A stretch of DNA of 64,000 nt from JANQQC01 sp965262255 (GTDB lineage Bacteria; Pseudomonadota; Alphaproteobacteria; Caulobacterales; Hyphomonadaceae). This document shows, piece by piece, positions 36,940 through 46,749 of the stretch. Position numbers and translations under genes: made by a program. The DNA is taken from NCBI GenBank assembly GCA_965262255.1, contig OZ253505.1, positions 3,968,001 through 4,032,000 of the forward strand, read 5' to 3'. Position 1 is the first letter of the stretch; the number at the start of each line of letters is the position of its first letter. The notes under the pieces are model-generated. The model was not told the origin of the DNA. It did not search any database and saw nothing but the letters and a program-made list of their open reading frames with translations.

Positions 36940-38316
36940 CTAAGTAGTACTTTTGAATTTTTTACGAATGATCGGTAACGAGTTCTCAACCACATGAAAC
37001 ACCTCAGGGTTTTGAATTTGCAATGAATGTTCTGATGGCACTTCAACAGATGCTCCAATAGCTTGTTTAACCACCTCTGGAAACTTGGAAGGATGTGCTG
37101 TCGCTAGAACTATATTAGTTCCATTGATTTTTGTTTTATCTAATGCCGCTGTTGCTACAGCAGTGTGAGGACAGAGTATTCTTTTTGTCTCCTTGTATAC
37201 CTCTTTTAATTCATCAATCGTTTTCGCTTGATTTATACTTTGAAAGTGAAATCCACTGAGTTTGATTCTAATCTGTATGATCGTGTCTATTGCTCCAATA
37301 TTGTCAGTTTTTAAGTCTCTGTAAAATTTTTGCACAAAGCGTTTGTCTCGATGACTAAATTCAAACAAAAATCGTTCAAAATTACTTGGAACAGCAATAT
37401 CCATTGCAGGACTGTTCGTTGCCACAGCCGGCACCCGGTGTAACTTTCCTTGGTGCATAGCCTCTTCTAATACTTTGTTTTCGTTCACGGCGCATAGAAA
37501 CGCTGTGTTTTCTGGTACCATTCCAGTTCGCCGCGCAACATAGCCAGCAAAAGCATCTCCAAAATTCCCAGTTGGAACGATAAACCGAAGCTGATCATCC
37601 CAAGATACCCTAGCACTTGCGTATGCATAATAGGTCATCTGGGCAGCAATTCTCGCCCAATTGATTGAATTAACACCAGACAAGTTAGTTCTCTTAGCGA
37701 ACTGGCGATCTTCAAACAAGGACTTCACTATCCCTTGACAACTATCAAAGTCGGATTCGACTGCGAGATTGAGTACATTATCAGCGTCCCAACACGTCAT
37801 GAACTTTCGCTGAACTGACGAAATTCTATTGTGCGGATGCAGTATTACAAGAGATACGTTCTTCGACTTAGCAAAAGCAGCAGCTGCCGCTCCTCCAGTA
37901 TCGCCGCTCGTCGCACAGATCACTGTTAACCTTTGTTGACGTTGTTCGAGAATGTAATCGAACAGCTGAGCAATAAACTGCATGGCTACATCTTTGAACG
38001 CAAGAGTCGGGCCATGGTATAATTCTAAAAGTCTACACTTGGTGCCTAAATCCGTAAGCGGAGTAACTTCCTTATGATGGAAACTATCAAATGCCCGTCT
38101 ACATAATGATTCGATAACGTCTTCTTCTATAGAATCTCCAGCCATCGCTGAGATAATTCGCGTTGCAATTGAAGTGAATGACTCCTCAATGCTCGCAGGT
38201 GCGATTTTAGGATACACTTTCGGTACGTACAATCCACCATCAGGTGCCAAGCCGTTCAAACAAGCTTTAATAAAATCCACCTCTGACGAAATACCTCGTG
38301 TAGATACATATTTCAT
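36940..38316 (-). CDS. thrC: Threonine synthase
   Basis: 458 residues. Converts O-phosphohomoserine to threonine using pyridoxal phosphate. The PLP lysine is in HGPTLAFKDVAMQF, the phosphate-binding region in CATSGDTGGAAAAAF, and the N-terminal YVSTRGISSEVDF is typical of the long (fungal/proteobacterial) type. The start overlaps the SURF1 stop by 4 bases (ATGA), so it is the last gene of the oxidase operon; thrC downstream of SURF1 is a known alphaproteobacterial arrangement. Confidence 0.95.
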   Translation of the reverse strand: MKYVSTRGISSEVDFIKACLNGLAPDGGLYVPKVYPKIAPASIEESFTSIATRIISAMAGDSIEEDVIESLCRRAFDSFHHKEVTPLTDLGTKCRLLELYHGPTLAFKDVAMQFIAQLFDYILEQRQQRLTVICATSGDTGGAAAAAFAKSKNVSLVILHPHNRISSVQRKFMTCWDADNVLNLAVESDFDSCQGIVKSLFEDRQFAKRTNLSGVNSINWARIAAQMTYYAYASARVSWDDQLRFIVPTGNFGDAFAGYVARRTGMVPENTAFLCAVNENKVLEEAMHQGKLHRVPAVATNSPAMDIAVPSNFERFLFEFSHRDKRFVQKFYRDLKTDNIGAIDTIIQIRIKLSGFHFQSINQAKTIDELKEVYKETKRILCPHTAVATAALDKTKINGTNIVLATAHPSKFPEVVKQAIGASVEVPSEHSLQIQNPEVFHVVENSLPIIRKKFKSTT

Positions 38317-39014
38317 AACTTAGCTTTAGTCCTTCCTTGTTGAACATGATAAACAAAGTAAATGATAACTAAGGCTAAAGCCATTCCCCACCAACTCAAG
38401 GCATATCCTAAATGACGTTCTCTCGGTAAAGTGTCCTTTCTTTCAGACGTGTAATAAGGATTCTTGACTGTTCTGTGACCTTGAGAAACGGTCGAGTCCT
38501 TAACTTCAATAAACTCTTGTTCAACTACCCTAACGGGTTTTGTTGCAGAATAGCCGTAAAGATTGATCATCGTAAGACTGTCAAACCAGTACCAAGTATT
38601 CTTTTTAAGATTGTTACGAGGCGTAAAGATTCCACGTTGATCGTTGCGTACGAACACATTGCTTACCCCTTTAATCCGGATAGTACCTAACCCAAAAATT
38701 TGCAACGGCTCTTGTGTCGGGCCTAGTGTTACATCATACAAAACGAGCACAGGGTCGCCAACACCATTTATCTTTCCCGGAACGTATCGTCTCCAAACCG
38801 AGTTACCGTCTATCAGTCCATAGACTTGCAACGCATAACCTCCTTTAGGAGCTTCGACAACAACTGCTCTATCTCGTTCTGCATTTTCAGTAGCATGCAA
38901 AATCTGATCTGACTTTTTACTGTATTTCTCCCATTGCCAGTTCCCTAGAACAACTAGAACAACAAGTGAAACTACAGAAGCTATAGTTAAAATCGGATAG
39001 GGTCTAAATACCAT
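38313..39014 (-). CDS. SURF1-family cytochrome oxidase assembly protein
   Basis: 233 residues from ATG 39014 (a GTG 27 bases upstream would overlap ctaE). Two membrane helices flank a periplasmic domain: TIASVVSLVVLVVLGNWQWE (family motif GxWQ) at the N-terminus and YALSWWGMALALVIIYFVYH at the C-terminus. SURF1 helps haem a insertion into subunit I. Divergent in the middle relative to usual family members. Confidence 0.88.
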   Translation of the reverse strand: MVFRPYPILTIASVVSLVVLVVLGNWQWEKYSKKSDQILHATENAERDRAVVVEAPKGGYALQVYGLIDGNSVWRRYVPGKINGVGDPVLVLYDVTLGPTQEPLQIFGLGTIRIKGVSNVFVRNDQRGIFTPRNNLKKNTWYWFDSLTMINLYGYSATKPVRVVEQEFIEVKDSTVSQGHRTVKNPYYTSERKDTLPRERHLGYALSWWGMALALVIIYFVYHVQQGRTKAKL

Positions 39015-39027
39015 TTGGGAATTTTCG

Positions 39028-39906
39028 CTAATGCACAGCACCGTGAACTAATCTGGGCGTTACATAAACAAATGCAAACAAGAATAACCAAACGACATCC
39101 ACAAAATGCCAATACCACGCTGCAAACTCGAAGCCAAGATGCTTTTCACTTGTCATATTGTTTGCGATCACTCTCAGTAAACAAACAAACAAGAATATCG
39201 TGCCGATTATGACATGAGCACCATGAAAACCAGTTGCCATAAAAAATGCTGAACCATATAAGGTTCCATCATATGTAAACTGAGCATGGGAATACTCATA
39301 AGCCTGCAATGCAGTAAATATCACGCCAAGAACTACGGTTAAAACTAAGCCCAAAATTGTTCCTTTGCGATCACCATGCTGCAAAGCATGGTGAGCATAG
39401 GTCACAGTTGTCCCCGACAAAAGCAACACTAACGTATTAATCAATGGTAAATGGAACGGATCGAATGTCTCCACTCCTGCCGGCGGCCATTGCGCAAATG
39501 CATTTAGAGAGTCTACAAAATATGGATTAGCTGCATCCCAAGTTTCTCCAACCCGTGCGCCATAGAATATAGCAAACTCAAAGAACGACCAAAACCAGGC
39601 AACAAAGAACATGACCTCAGAAGCAATAAACATCACCATGCCATATCGTAGCCCGATATTAACAACTGGCGTGTGATCTCCGCCGTGGCTCTCGCGTACC
39701 ACTTCCTTCCACCAACCAAACATTACCCAGATCACCATTGAGAAACCTAAAAGCAGTAACCAAACTGAACCTTCCGGCATCCCCCATAAACCCTTCATGA
39801 AATTGACACCCCCCAATGCCAAAGTCATAACAGCAATTGCACCCAGAATCGGCCAAGCCGACGGATTTACTAAATGATAATCGTGCCGAATCTCTTCATG
39901 CGCCAT
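39028..39906 (-). CDS. ctaE: Cytochrome c oxidase subunit III
   Basis: 292 residues with seven membrane segments. Family signatures are WWKEVVRES, EVMFFVAWFWSFFEFA, WPPAGVETFDPFHLPLINT, and the end HFVDVVWLFLFAFVYV. It stabilises the aa3-type oxidase core. It follows ctaG by about 50 bases. Confidence 0.97.
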   Translation of the reverse strand: MAHEEIRHDYHLVNPSAWPILGAIAVMTLALGGVNFMKGLWGMPEGSVWLLLLGFSMVIWVMFGWWKEVVRESHGGDHTPVVNIGLRYGMVMFIASEVMFFVAWFWSFFEFAIFYGARVGETWDAANPYFVDSLNAFAQWPPAGVETFDPFHLPLINTLVLLLSGTTVTYAHHALQHGDRKGTILGLVLTVVLGVIFTALQAYEYSHAQFTYDGTLYGSAFFMATGFHGAHVIIGTIFLFVCLLRVIANNMTSEKHLGFEFAAWYWHFVDVVWLFLFAFVYVTPRLVHGAVH

Positions 39907-39957
39907 AGTTAAATTCCTAGAATGTGGAACTGCCTAAGTTTAGTACAGTGAATCCCT

Positions 39958-40512
39958 TCAATACAAGTTGCCAAAAGTTTGCAGACCATAACTTGCCGAC
40001 TGCTGAACGTTAAAAAAAGTATATGACAAGGTTATCGTATCAATCGACTTTCCCAACCGATTCTCCTCTAAATCCGGTGATACAAAAAATACGACGGGCA
40101 GTCTACTTGTTTCGTTTGGCGAAAGTACGCGTTCCTCGAAACAAAAGCACTCCATCTTTGAAAAAAAAGTACCCGCTTCGTGCGGAGTTACATTATAACT
40201 TGCAATAACCTTTACCGGCTTACTTGAAGAATTTGTTACCTCATACGACGCTATAACATGCTCGCCTAACCGTACATCCATACTGGTTTGTAACGGCTTA
40301 AATCGAATGGGAGCATCAGCGACGTTGGCATCAAATCGTACAGTGACCTCACGGTCGAGAACACGTCTAGGAGCTTCACGGGCTTCCCGAGGGGTTCCAC
40401 CATATCCCGTTATTCTGCAAAATGCGTCGTACAGTGGAGCAGAAGACAGTGCCAGCGCAAACATTGCTAGCACCACCCCAATCGCTCCAAACAGTACCTG
40501 CTGTTTATCCAT
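39958..40512 (-). CDS. ctaG: Cytochrome c oxidase assembly factor CtaG/Cox11 (copper to CuB)
   Basis: 184 residues from ATG 40512 (a GTG one codon upstream is possible). One N-terminal membrane anchor, then YDAFCRITGYGGT and the copper-binding KMECFCFEE motif; family-typical QTSMDVRLGE and PVVFFVSPDLEE. It delivers copper to the CuB site of subunit I. The start overlaps the stop of the small gene upstream. Confidence 0.95.
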   Translation of the reverse strand: MDKQQVLFGAIGVVLAMFALALSSAPLYDAFCRITGYGGTPREAREAPRRVLDREVTVRFDANVADAPIRFKPLQTSMDVRLGEHVIASYEVTNSSSKPVKVIASYNVTPHEAGTFFSKMECFCFEERVLSPNETSRLPVVFFVSPDLEENRLGKSIDTITLSYTFFNVQQSASYGLQTFGNLY

Positions 40513-40679
40513 CACATACGTTCCGGAATTCCATTGGCTAGTCTAATCATCGTAATCAGCAATACTAGGATCACAAATCCTGCTAGGGCAAATCCCAACC
40601 AAATGTTTCGACGCTTCCTCGCCGCTAGTTCCTCTTTGGAAAGTGACTGAGATGGCTCAGATTCGTCGTTTGTATTCAC
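40512..40679 (-). CDS. Small CoxF-like membrane protein (55 residues)
   Basis: GTG start overlapping the ctaB stop as GTGA; stop overlapping the ctaG start. The protein is a polar N-terminus (NTNDESEPSQSLSKEELAAR), a basic KRR and one membrane helix (GFALAGFVILVLLITM). Position and shape match the short coxF/CtaF-type frame found between ctaB and ctaG in many alphaproteobacteria; its role in oxidase assembly is poorly defined. Confidence 0.8.
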   Translation of the reverse strand: MNTNDESEPSQSLSKEELAARKRRNIWLGFALAGFVILVLLITMIRLANGIPERM

Positions 40680-41641
40680 GGCAATAGCTCCTGCAACGAA
40701 TAAAATCCACCAAAGCCATGCTCTAATAACATAACTGCAAACAATACAAACAAGTACAGTATCGAAAAACCGAACAACCGAACTGCCTTCAATCGATCCT
40801 TAGAGGAAGCTGTTTCAGAACCTGCCTTAGAAAATTTAAGATCAAGGGCCATTCCAACAAACACCAAACTCAAAACAATAGTTGCCACCGCATAAAGAAT
40901 GCCTCCAAACCCAGTCAACACTGGCAAACTTGATATCAATGCTAAGATTACCGAATAAACCAATATCTGAGTTCGGGTATTGGCTACTCCGTGGGTAACA
41001 GGAAGCATCGGTACCTTTGCCCGTTTGTATTCATTTTTGGCAAGCAAGGAGAGAGCCCAAAAATGGGGTGGAGTCCAAAAGAAAATTATTGCAAATAGTA
41101 TCCAAGCCTCTAAACTGAACGAACCTGTTACGATCGCCCAACCAATTACAGGTGGTAATGCCCCTGCCCCGCCTCCAATAACAATATTCTGCGGCGTTCT
41201 ACGCTTTAACCAAATTGTGTAAACGACGCCATAATAGAAAATTGATACTGCCAAGAGGACTGCCGCTACTATATTTGTCGACATCCACATCAGCAATACC
41301 GATGCACAAGACAATATTATTCCAAAAGACAAGGCCTCTTCACGCGGAATCAGTCCAGCAGGCACCGGTCTTGTCGAAGTTCTAGGCATTAATTTATCAA
41401 TATCAGAATCGTACCACATGTTGATTGCCCCTGCAGCACCAGAACCTAATGCTACCGAGAACAACGCTACGCTAGCCAGCACTATATCTATTGTTGCACC
41501 AGACAAATTTTGAGCTATGACTAATCCAACTAACGCCGTAAAAACCACAAGAAGCATTATTCGTGGTTTCATGAGCTGGACATACGCCCAAGCATTCGCA
41601 TAGACGGGCTGGACAGATTCTGTTTCGAGCCGGGAGGTCAT
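40676..41641 (-). CDS. ctaB: Protohaem IX farnesyltransferase (haem O synthase)
   Basis: 321 residues with about nine membrane segments. UbiA-family motifs are INMWYDSDIDKLMPRTSTRP (first Asp-rich motif, N-x-x-x-D-x-x-x-D) and the conserved FFWTPPHFWALSL. It adds the farnesyl chain to haem B on the way to haem A. A 137-base gap separates it from ctaD, where no gene is seen. Confidence 0.96.
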   Translation of the reverse strand: MTSRLETESVQPVYANAWAYVQLMKPRIMLLVVFTALVGLVIAQNLSGATIDIVLASVALFSVALGSGAAGAINMWYDSDIDKLMPRTSTRPVPAGLIPREEALSFGIILSCASVLLMWMSTNIVAAVLLAVSIFYYGVVYTIWLKRRTPQNIVIGGGAGALPPVIGWAIVTGSFSLEAWILFAIIFFWTPPHFWALSLLAKNEYKRAKVPMLPVTHGVANTRTQILVYSVILALISSLPVLTGFGGILYAVATIVLSLVFVGMALDLKFSKAGSETASSKDRLKAVRLFGFSILYLFVLFAVMLLEHGFGGFYSLQELLP

Positions 41642-41778
41642 TACTCGTCTTTTCTCAAATCCAAATTTTTCATAACTAACTAGCGACTCTTAAAACCTAT
41701 ACATCAACGTTCAATCTTCATTCTTCAAAACTTAAATTACTCGAAGATCTACTCACAGATTGAGCTCCTTAGATGCTA

Positions 41779-43479
41779 TTAATGGGCTGTTTCAGCTTTT
41801 ACTTCTGGAAGCGTATTGAACTGATGGAATGGAGGCGGCGACGGCAACGTCCATTCCAAAGTTGTCGCACCTTCTCCCCAAGGATTTGCCTGCGCCTGCC
41901 GACGACGAACAGCACTTTCGACTAAACCAGCAAAAAATACCAAGGTTCCGACTAACGTAATTGCGTATCCTATAGACGACCAGAAATGCCAGGTCGCAAA
42001 TCCGTCCGCATAATCAATGTATCGACGCGGCATACCTTGCAGACCAAGAAAATGTTGGGGAAAAAAGAGTACATTAGAGCCAATAAACGTCAACCAGAAA
42101 TGGATTTTCCCAAGCAACTCGTTATACTTCACTCCAAACATCTTTTCATACCAGTAGTACCAACCCGCAAACACTCCAAAAACGGCTCCTAATGACAGAA
42201 CGTAATGAAAGTGTGCTACGACATAGTACGTATCATGAAGTAAATGATCAATTCCGGCGTTCGCTAATACGACACCTGTAACTCCGCCAAGGGTGAACAA
42301 GAAAATAAATCCGATCGCCCATAGCATAGGAACTTTGTACTCAATGGATCCTCCCCACATCGTCGCAATCCAAGAAAATATCTTTATCCCAGTCGGAACA
42401 GCGATAACCATGGTTGCAGCCATAAAATACACTTTCAAGTCAGCATGCATGCCAACTGTATACATATGATGAGCCCAAACTATAAAGCCAATGAAACCGA
42501 TGCTCACCATCGCATAGGCCATTCCTAGATATCCAAAAATCGGTTTTCGCGAGAAGGTGGAAACAATCTGACTGACAATCCCAAAAGCAGGAAGAATCAT
42601 TATGTAGACTTCAGGATGGCCAAAAAACCAAAATAAATGCTGGAACATTAAAGGATCACCACCCCCCTCAGGAACAAAAAAGTTTGATCCGAAATTTCGA
42701 TCGGTTAGCAACATGGTCAATGCACCGGCTAACACTGGAAGTGCCAATAACAAGAGAGAGGCCGTAACCAACAAACTCCATACGAACAATGGCATTTTAT
42801 GCATCGTCATGCCTGGAGCCCGCATGTTTAAGATCGTAACGATGAAATTGATGGCTCCTAAGATCGACGCTATACCCGCGGTATGTAAAGACAAGATCAG
42901 GAGATCCATCGCTGGACCCGGATGACCTTTTTCTCCCGATAAGGGTGGATACAGAACCCAGCCACCTCCGAATCCATTACCCACGGAATTCCCTGGCACG
43001 GTCATTGATAGGCAAGCTATTGCGAAAGCCGCAACCGTTAACCAAAAGGAGATATTGTTCATGCGCGGAAACGCCATATCTGGCGCACCAATCATTAACG
43101 GAACAAACCAATTTCCGAATCCCCCTATCAACGCCGGCATGACCACAAAGAAAATCATGATCAAACCGTGATAGGTAATCACGACATTGTAAAAATGTTT
43201 AGCAGCCTCAATTTTCTCTGCCTGAGTGGCACCGTCTACTCCCCACAACACGAAATGTGTGAGTGGACCGATTCCTTGTTCTGCTAATTCCCACCGAATC
43301 AACCCGGATAACGAATACCCGACCAGGGAAGCTACTAGAGCAAATACTAAGTAAAGCGTTCCAATATCTTTATGATTCGTAGAAAACAACCAGCGTTTCG
43401 CAAAGGCCGTAATCCGGCCCGCAACAGCGTTACTTGCTGAGCTGTCTTGACCGTCGTGTGTAGCTACTTGAACTGACAT
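41779..43479 (-). CDS. ctaD: Cytochrome c oxidase subunit I (aa3 type)
   Basis: 566 residues with 12 membrane segments. Landmarks are WVLYPPLS, FWFFGHPEVYIMILPAFG (CuB His and cross-linked Tyr), HHMYTVGM, and HDTYYVVAHFHYVLSLGAVF (haem ligands). It is the catalytic subunit, reducing oxygen and pumping protons. The gene follows ctaC by 8 bases. Confidence 0.98.
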   Translation of the reverse strand: MSVQVATHDGQDSSASNAVAGRITAFAKRWLFSTNHKDIGTLYLVFALVASLVGYSLSGLIRWELAEQGIGPLTHFVLWGVDGATQAEKIEAAKHFYNVVITYHGLIMIFFVVMPALIGGFGNWFVPLMIGAPDMAFPRMNNISFWLTVAAFAIACLSMTVPGNSVGNGFGGGWVLYPPLSGEKGHPGPAMDLLILSLHTAGIASILGAINFIVTILNMRAPGMTMHKMPLFVWSLLVTASLLLLALPVLAGALTMLLTDRNFGSNFFVPEGGGDPLMFQHLFWFFGHPEVYIMILPAFGIVSQIVSTFSRKPIFGYLGMAYAMVSIGFIGFIVWAHHMYTVGMHADLKVYFMAATMVIAVPTGIKIFSWIATMWGGSIEYKVPMLWAIGFIFLFTLGGVTGVVLANAGIDHLLHDTYYVVAHFHYVLSLGAVFGVFAGWYYWYEKMFGVKYNELLGKIHFWLTFIGSNVLFFPQHFLGLQGMPRRYIDYADGFATWHFWSSIGYAITLVGTLVFFAGLVESAVRRRQAQANPWGEGATTLEWTLPSPPPFHQFNTLPEVKAETAH

Positions 43480-43487
43480 AATAGAGA

Positions 43488-44471
43488 TTAACCCTCATCG
43501 TTCAACCGAGCGAATGTCGGTGAATTATCGTCTGAATCTAAATCGGCAACCAACGAATGGGCTCCGTCATAGTCGCCGTCTTTCATCCTCTTTAACCAAA
43601 GATCATATCGCCCTTGCGATACGACTCTGACTTCGATCGGCATAAATGCGTGGTCTTTACCGCAGAGTTCCGAACACTGCCCATAAAAGACACCCGTTTG
43701 CCTAACAAGAAACCAACCTTGATTACTTTTTCCTGGCACCGCATCCATTTTTATGCCAAAGGCGGGAACCGTCCAAGAATGAATCACATCTGAGGCCGCT
43801 GTGTAATACCTTATGTATCGATTAACAGGAATCACCATCGGATAATCTGCCGCTAAATACCGCGGGCGATCCCTCGTCACAGGCTCATCGTTAGCCGTGC
43901 CTCGGTGTAGACCATTAGATACAAATTCCAGCGGGTAACCGGATTCATCTAGTTCATCAGGATAGATGTACGTCCAATTCCACTGATTACCCTGAACTTT
44001 GACATTAATCCATCCTTTTGCTGCAGCCACCGGATTATGATTCTTCATGAGTCGCCGTAAGGAGCCTTCGTCCGAATTTTCCCGCAATGTCTCTGCTTCA
44101 GCGACAATATCGCTCAGGACTGGAGTGCGATCTTGATAGTACAAAATTCCAAAAGATGGAACGGCAATTGCGATCAAAATGAAGACTGGGATAATCGTCC
44201 ATAAAATTTCTAAGCCAACATTGTGACTGAAACGACTGGGTTCGGGATTCATCTGCCGGCTAAATTTATAAATCACATAGACCAATAAACCTAAGACGAA
44301 CAACGTGATGAGAGTGATCCAAACCAAACTATAGGTATGAAACCAATCATGGCGTTCCATCAACCGCGTAGCCGCAGGTTGAAGGCCTAATCCTCCGTCA
44401 ACCGGAACAGTCGCAAAAGAGCGACTCGAGAATCCTGTCAAAAGCAGTACGAGAAACAAAAACCTCAACAA
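43488..44471 (-). CDS. ctaC: Cytochrome c oxidase subunit II
   Basis: 327 residues. It has a signal peptide (FLFLVLLLTGFSSRSFA), two membrane helices, then a cupredoxin domain with the CuA site CSELCGKDHAFMPIEV plus an upstream His in IHSWTVPAFG. It accepts electrons from cytochrome c. TTG start behind AGGAGAGG. First gene of the operon; the divergent promoter region to the TPR gene is 44472-44619. Confidence 0.97.
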   Translation of the reverse strand: MLRFLFLVLLLTGFSSRSFATVPVDGGLGLQPAATRLMERHDWFHTYSLVWITLITLFVLGLLVYVIYKFSRQMNPEPSRFSHNVGLEILWTIIPVFILIAIAVPSFGILYYQDRTPVLSDIVAEAETLRENSDEGSLRRLMKNHNPVAAAKGWINVKVQGNQWNWTYIYPDELDESGYPLEFVSNGLHRGTANDEPVTRDRPRYLAADYPMVIPVNRYIRYYTAASDVIHSWTVPAFGIKMDAVPGKSNQGWFLVRQTGVFYGQCSELCGKDHAFMPIEVRVVSQGRYDLWLKRMKDGDYDGAHSLVADLDSDDNSPTFARLNDEG

Positions 44472-44619
44472 ATTACCTCTCCTGAAATTTTACTTTTCTA
44501 TTTGCACATTTTAACCTATTTTACTTAATAATATTCTCCCGATTTGTCGCAGACAGATTCGCCAGACTGTTATAAATTGCGTAATATACTATTATTACTC
44601 TTTCTAAGGAGATTGTCCG

Positions 44620-45324
44620 ATGAATAGACTATACATTGCCCTCGCCTTTTGTGTATGGTTTTCGACAAGTGCCGTCGCTCAGATTACTGTGTTAGGTAGT
44701 GGTTTGAGTGCCGATTGCTACCACGCGGCTAAAGCAGGACGAACAGTCGGCGCAATTGACTTATGTACTCGTGCGTTGATGGAAGAGACCATGACACGCG
44801 CTACAAGAGCAGCGACCTTTGTAAATCGCGGTGTTTTACTTATGCGAAGTGGAGAGTACGATAAAGCCGAAGAAGACTACACCCTAGCAGAGCGACTCGA
44901 TCCGAATGAAAGCGCGATTTTTGTTAACCGCGGTGCGGCTTTGATCTACCAGCGAGATTTTCAGACCGCTCTTGAACAGCTGAATCATGCGATCAGATTA
45001 GCGGGAACCAATCTAGATCGGTTTCCTCCTGCTAGCGACGTTTGGTTTGAACAAGCGACGCAGCTTGGCGACGAACATCTCCACATCGCCTACTATAATC
45101 GAGGCATTGCAAAAAAATATACTAATGACATTCAAGGTTCTTATAACGATTTTCTTTCCGCTGCTAAGTTGAAACCTCAATGGGAATTGGTCGAAGAACA
45201 GCTTGAAAACTTCGTCGTACAAAGCACGTATGAGGAAGGAATGACTTTCGATGACAGTCTAGACAGTGATCAAGATGATAGTTTTGGCAACACCGACGAA
45301 TTCAATGATATTCGCGATCAGTAA
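44620..45324 (+). CDS. Secreted TPR-repeat protein
   Basis: 234 residues with a signal peptide (YIALAFCVWFSTSAVA, cleavage before Q). At least three tetratricopeptide repeats follow, e.g. FVNRGVLLMRSGEYDKAEED then a paired helix, and FVNRGAALIYQRDFQTALEQ; the C-terminus is very acidic. A ribosome site AAGGAG precedes the ATG. It is divergent from ctaC and 21 bases upstream of tldD. It is probably a periplasmic protein-interaction scaffold; a role in oxidase assembly is only suggested by position. Confidence 0.85.
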   Translation: MNRLYIALAFCVWFSTSAVAQITVLGSGLSADCYHAAKAGRTVGAIDLCTRALMEETMTRATRAATFVNRGVLLMRSGEYDKAEEDYTLAERLDPNESAIFVNRGAALIYQRDFQTALEQLNHAIRLAGTNLDRFPPASDVWFEQATQLGDEHLHIAYYNRGIAKKYTNDIQGSYNDFLSAAKLKPQWELVEEQLENFVVQSTYEEGMTFDDSLDSDQDDSFGNTDEFNDIRDQ

Positions 45325-45345
45325 AATCTCTCGGGAAAAATAATT

Positions 45346-46749
45346 ATGACAATTGCCACGCTGCCGGTCGACTTCGACCACGCAGAAGCTGTCCTTGCGA
45401 ATGCAGCATTAGGATCAGATGATTCGGATTTATTTATCGAACGGTCCCGTTCGGAAGGTTTTCTGTTTGATGACGGACGACTAAAGTCCGCCACCTATCA
45501 GACCGATCAAGGCTTTGGATTACGAGTCGTCGCTGGCGAAGCGTCTGGCAACGCTCATGCAAGTGAACTCTCAATAGATGCGATTAAACGGGCTGCTAAC
45601 TCGGCAGCACAAGCCAAACATGGGTATTCTGGGACATTAGCGGCTAGTCCAACGCCTTCTAATCGAAGGCTTTATGGTCAACTTGATCCGACGGAAAATC
45701 CCGCATTCACGACCAAAACTAATTTGTTGACCGAAATAGATAAGTGGGTTCGAGACCAAGATTCTCGAGTTGTCCAGGTTTCCGTCTCGCTCAGTGGAGA
45801 ATCAAGAGAAATCAGCATTATTCGACCGGGCGGACAATATTTTCAGGAACTACGACCACTTGTTCGGCTAAACATATCTGTAACTCTCGAAGAAAATGGA
45901 CGAAGAGAAAGCGCCTCCGCCGGGACTGGCGGAAGAGCGGAGTATGATGAATGGATTGCAACTGGTCGTTGGCAGAGCCTGGCGAATCGGGCATTAGAAA
46001 AGGCCCGAATCAACTTAAAAAGTATTACGACTCCGGCAGGAGAAATGGAGGTCGTTCTCGGGCCGGGTTGGCCAGCGGTTTTGCTTCACGAAGCTGTCGG
46101 ACATGGATTAGAAGGAGACTTCAATCGCAAAGGAACGAGCGTCTACTCTGGCCGAATCGGTGAACAAGTCGCAGCAAAGGGAGTAACAGTCGTCGATGAT
46201 GGCACAATTGAGAATCGACGAGGGTCGTTGAGTTTTGACGATGAAGGAACTCAGACAAAAAGAAACGTCTTAATCGAAGACGGAATTCTGAAAGGATATA
46301 TGCAAGACCGACAAAATGCTCGGCTGATGGGATTGGAGCCTACAGGCAATGGTCGCCGAGAATCTTATGATTCGTGCATTATGCCGCGAATGACCAACAC
46401 TTTCATGACCAATGGCGATAGGGATCCTGAAGAAATTCTAAAATCCGTAAAGAAAGGCGTATGGGCGGTTGACTTTGGCGGCGGTCAAGTCGATATAGTC
46501 TCAGGCAATTTTGTCTTTCAATGTACCGAAGCGTATTTGGTTGAAAACGGCAAAGTTGTTGCGCCCGTTAAAAACGCCACTTTAATCGGACACGGCCCAA
46601 CAGTTCTGGAAAAAATTTCAATGATTGGTAACGATTTTGGAATGGACGACGGTGTTGGAACCTGTGGTAAGGCAGGTCAATCTGTTCCTGTTGGTGTCGG
46701 TCAACCGACAGTTAAAGTTGAAGCTCTCACCGTAGGCGGGGAAGGTTAA
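45346..46749 (+). CDS. tldD: TldD/PmbA-type metalloprotease TldD
   Basis: 467 residues. The metal site HEAVGHGLEGD is intact, followed by the TldD C-terminal domain (GTSVYSGRIGEQVAAKGVTV, RQNARLMG, GxGRRESY). TldD acts with PmbA/TldE as a cytosolic peptide-processing protease. The stop overlaps the next ATG as TAATG. tldD divergent from the cox operon is common in related alphaproteobacteria. Confidence 0.95.
   Translation: MTIATLPVDFDHAEAVLANAALGSDDSDLFIERSRSEGFLFDDGRLKSATYQTDQGFGLRVVAGEASGNAHASELSIDAIKRAANSAAQAKHGYSGTLAASPTPSNRRLYGQLDPTENPAFTTKTNLLTEIDKWVRDQDSRVVQVSVSLSGESREISIIRPGGQYFQELRPLVRLNISVTLEENGRRESASAGTGGRAEYDEWIATGRWQSLANRALEKARINLKSITTPAGEMEVVLGPGWPAVLLHEAVGHGLEGDFNRKGTSVYSGRIGEQVAAKGVTVVDDGTIENRRGSLSFDDEGTQTKRNVLIEDGILKGYMQDRQNARLMGLEPTGNGRRESYDSCIMPRMTNTFMTNGDRDPEEILKSVKKGVWAVDFGGGQVDIVSGNFVFQCTEAYLVENGKVVAPVKNATLIGHGPTVLEKISMIGNDFGMDDGVGTCGKAGQSVPVGVGQPTVKVEALTVGGEG

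Noticed and set aside
36940..44471. Oxidase cluster as a novel arrangement
   Set aside because: Gene order and products match the ordinary alphaproteobacterial cox operon.
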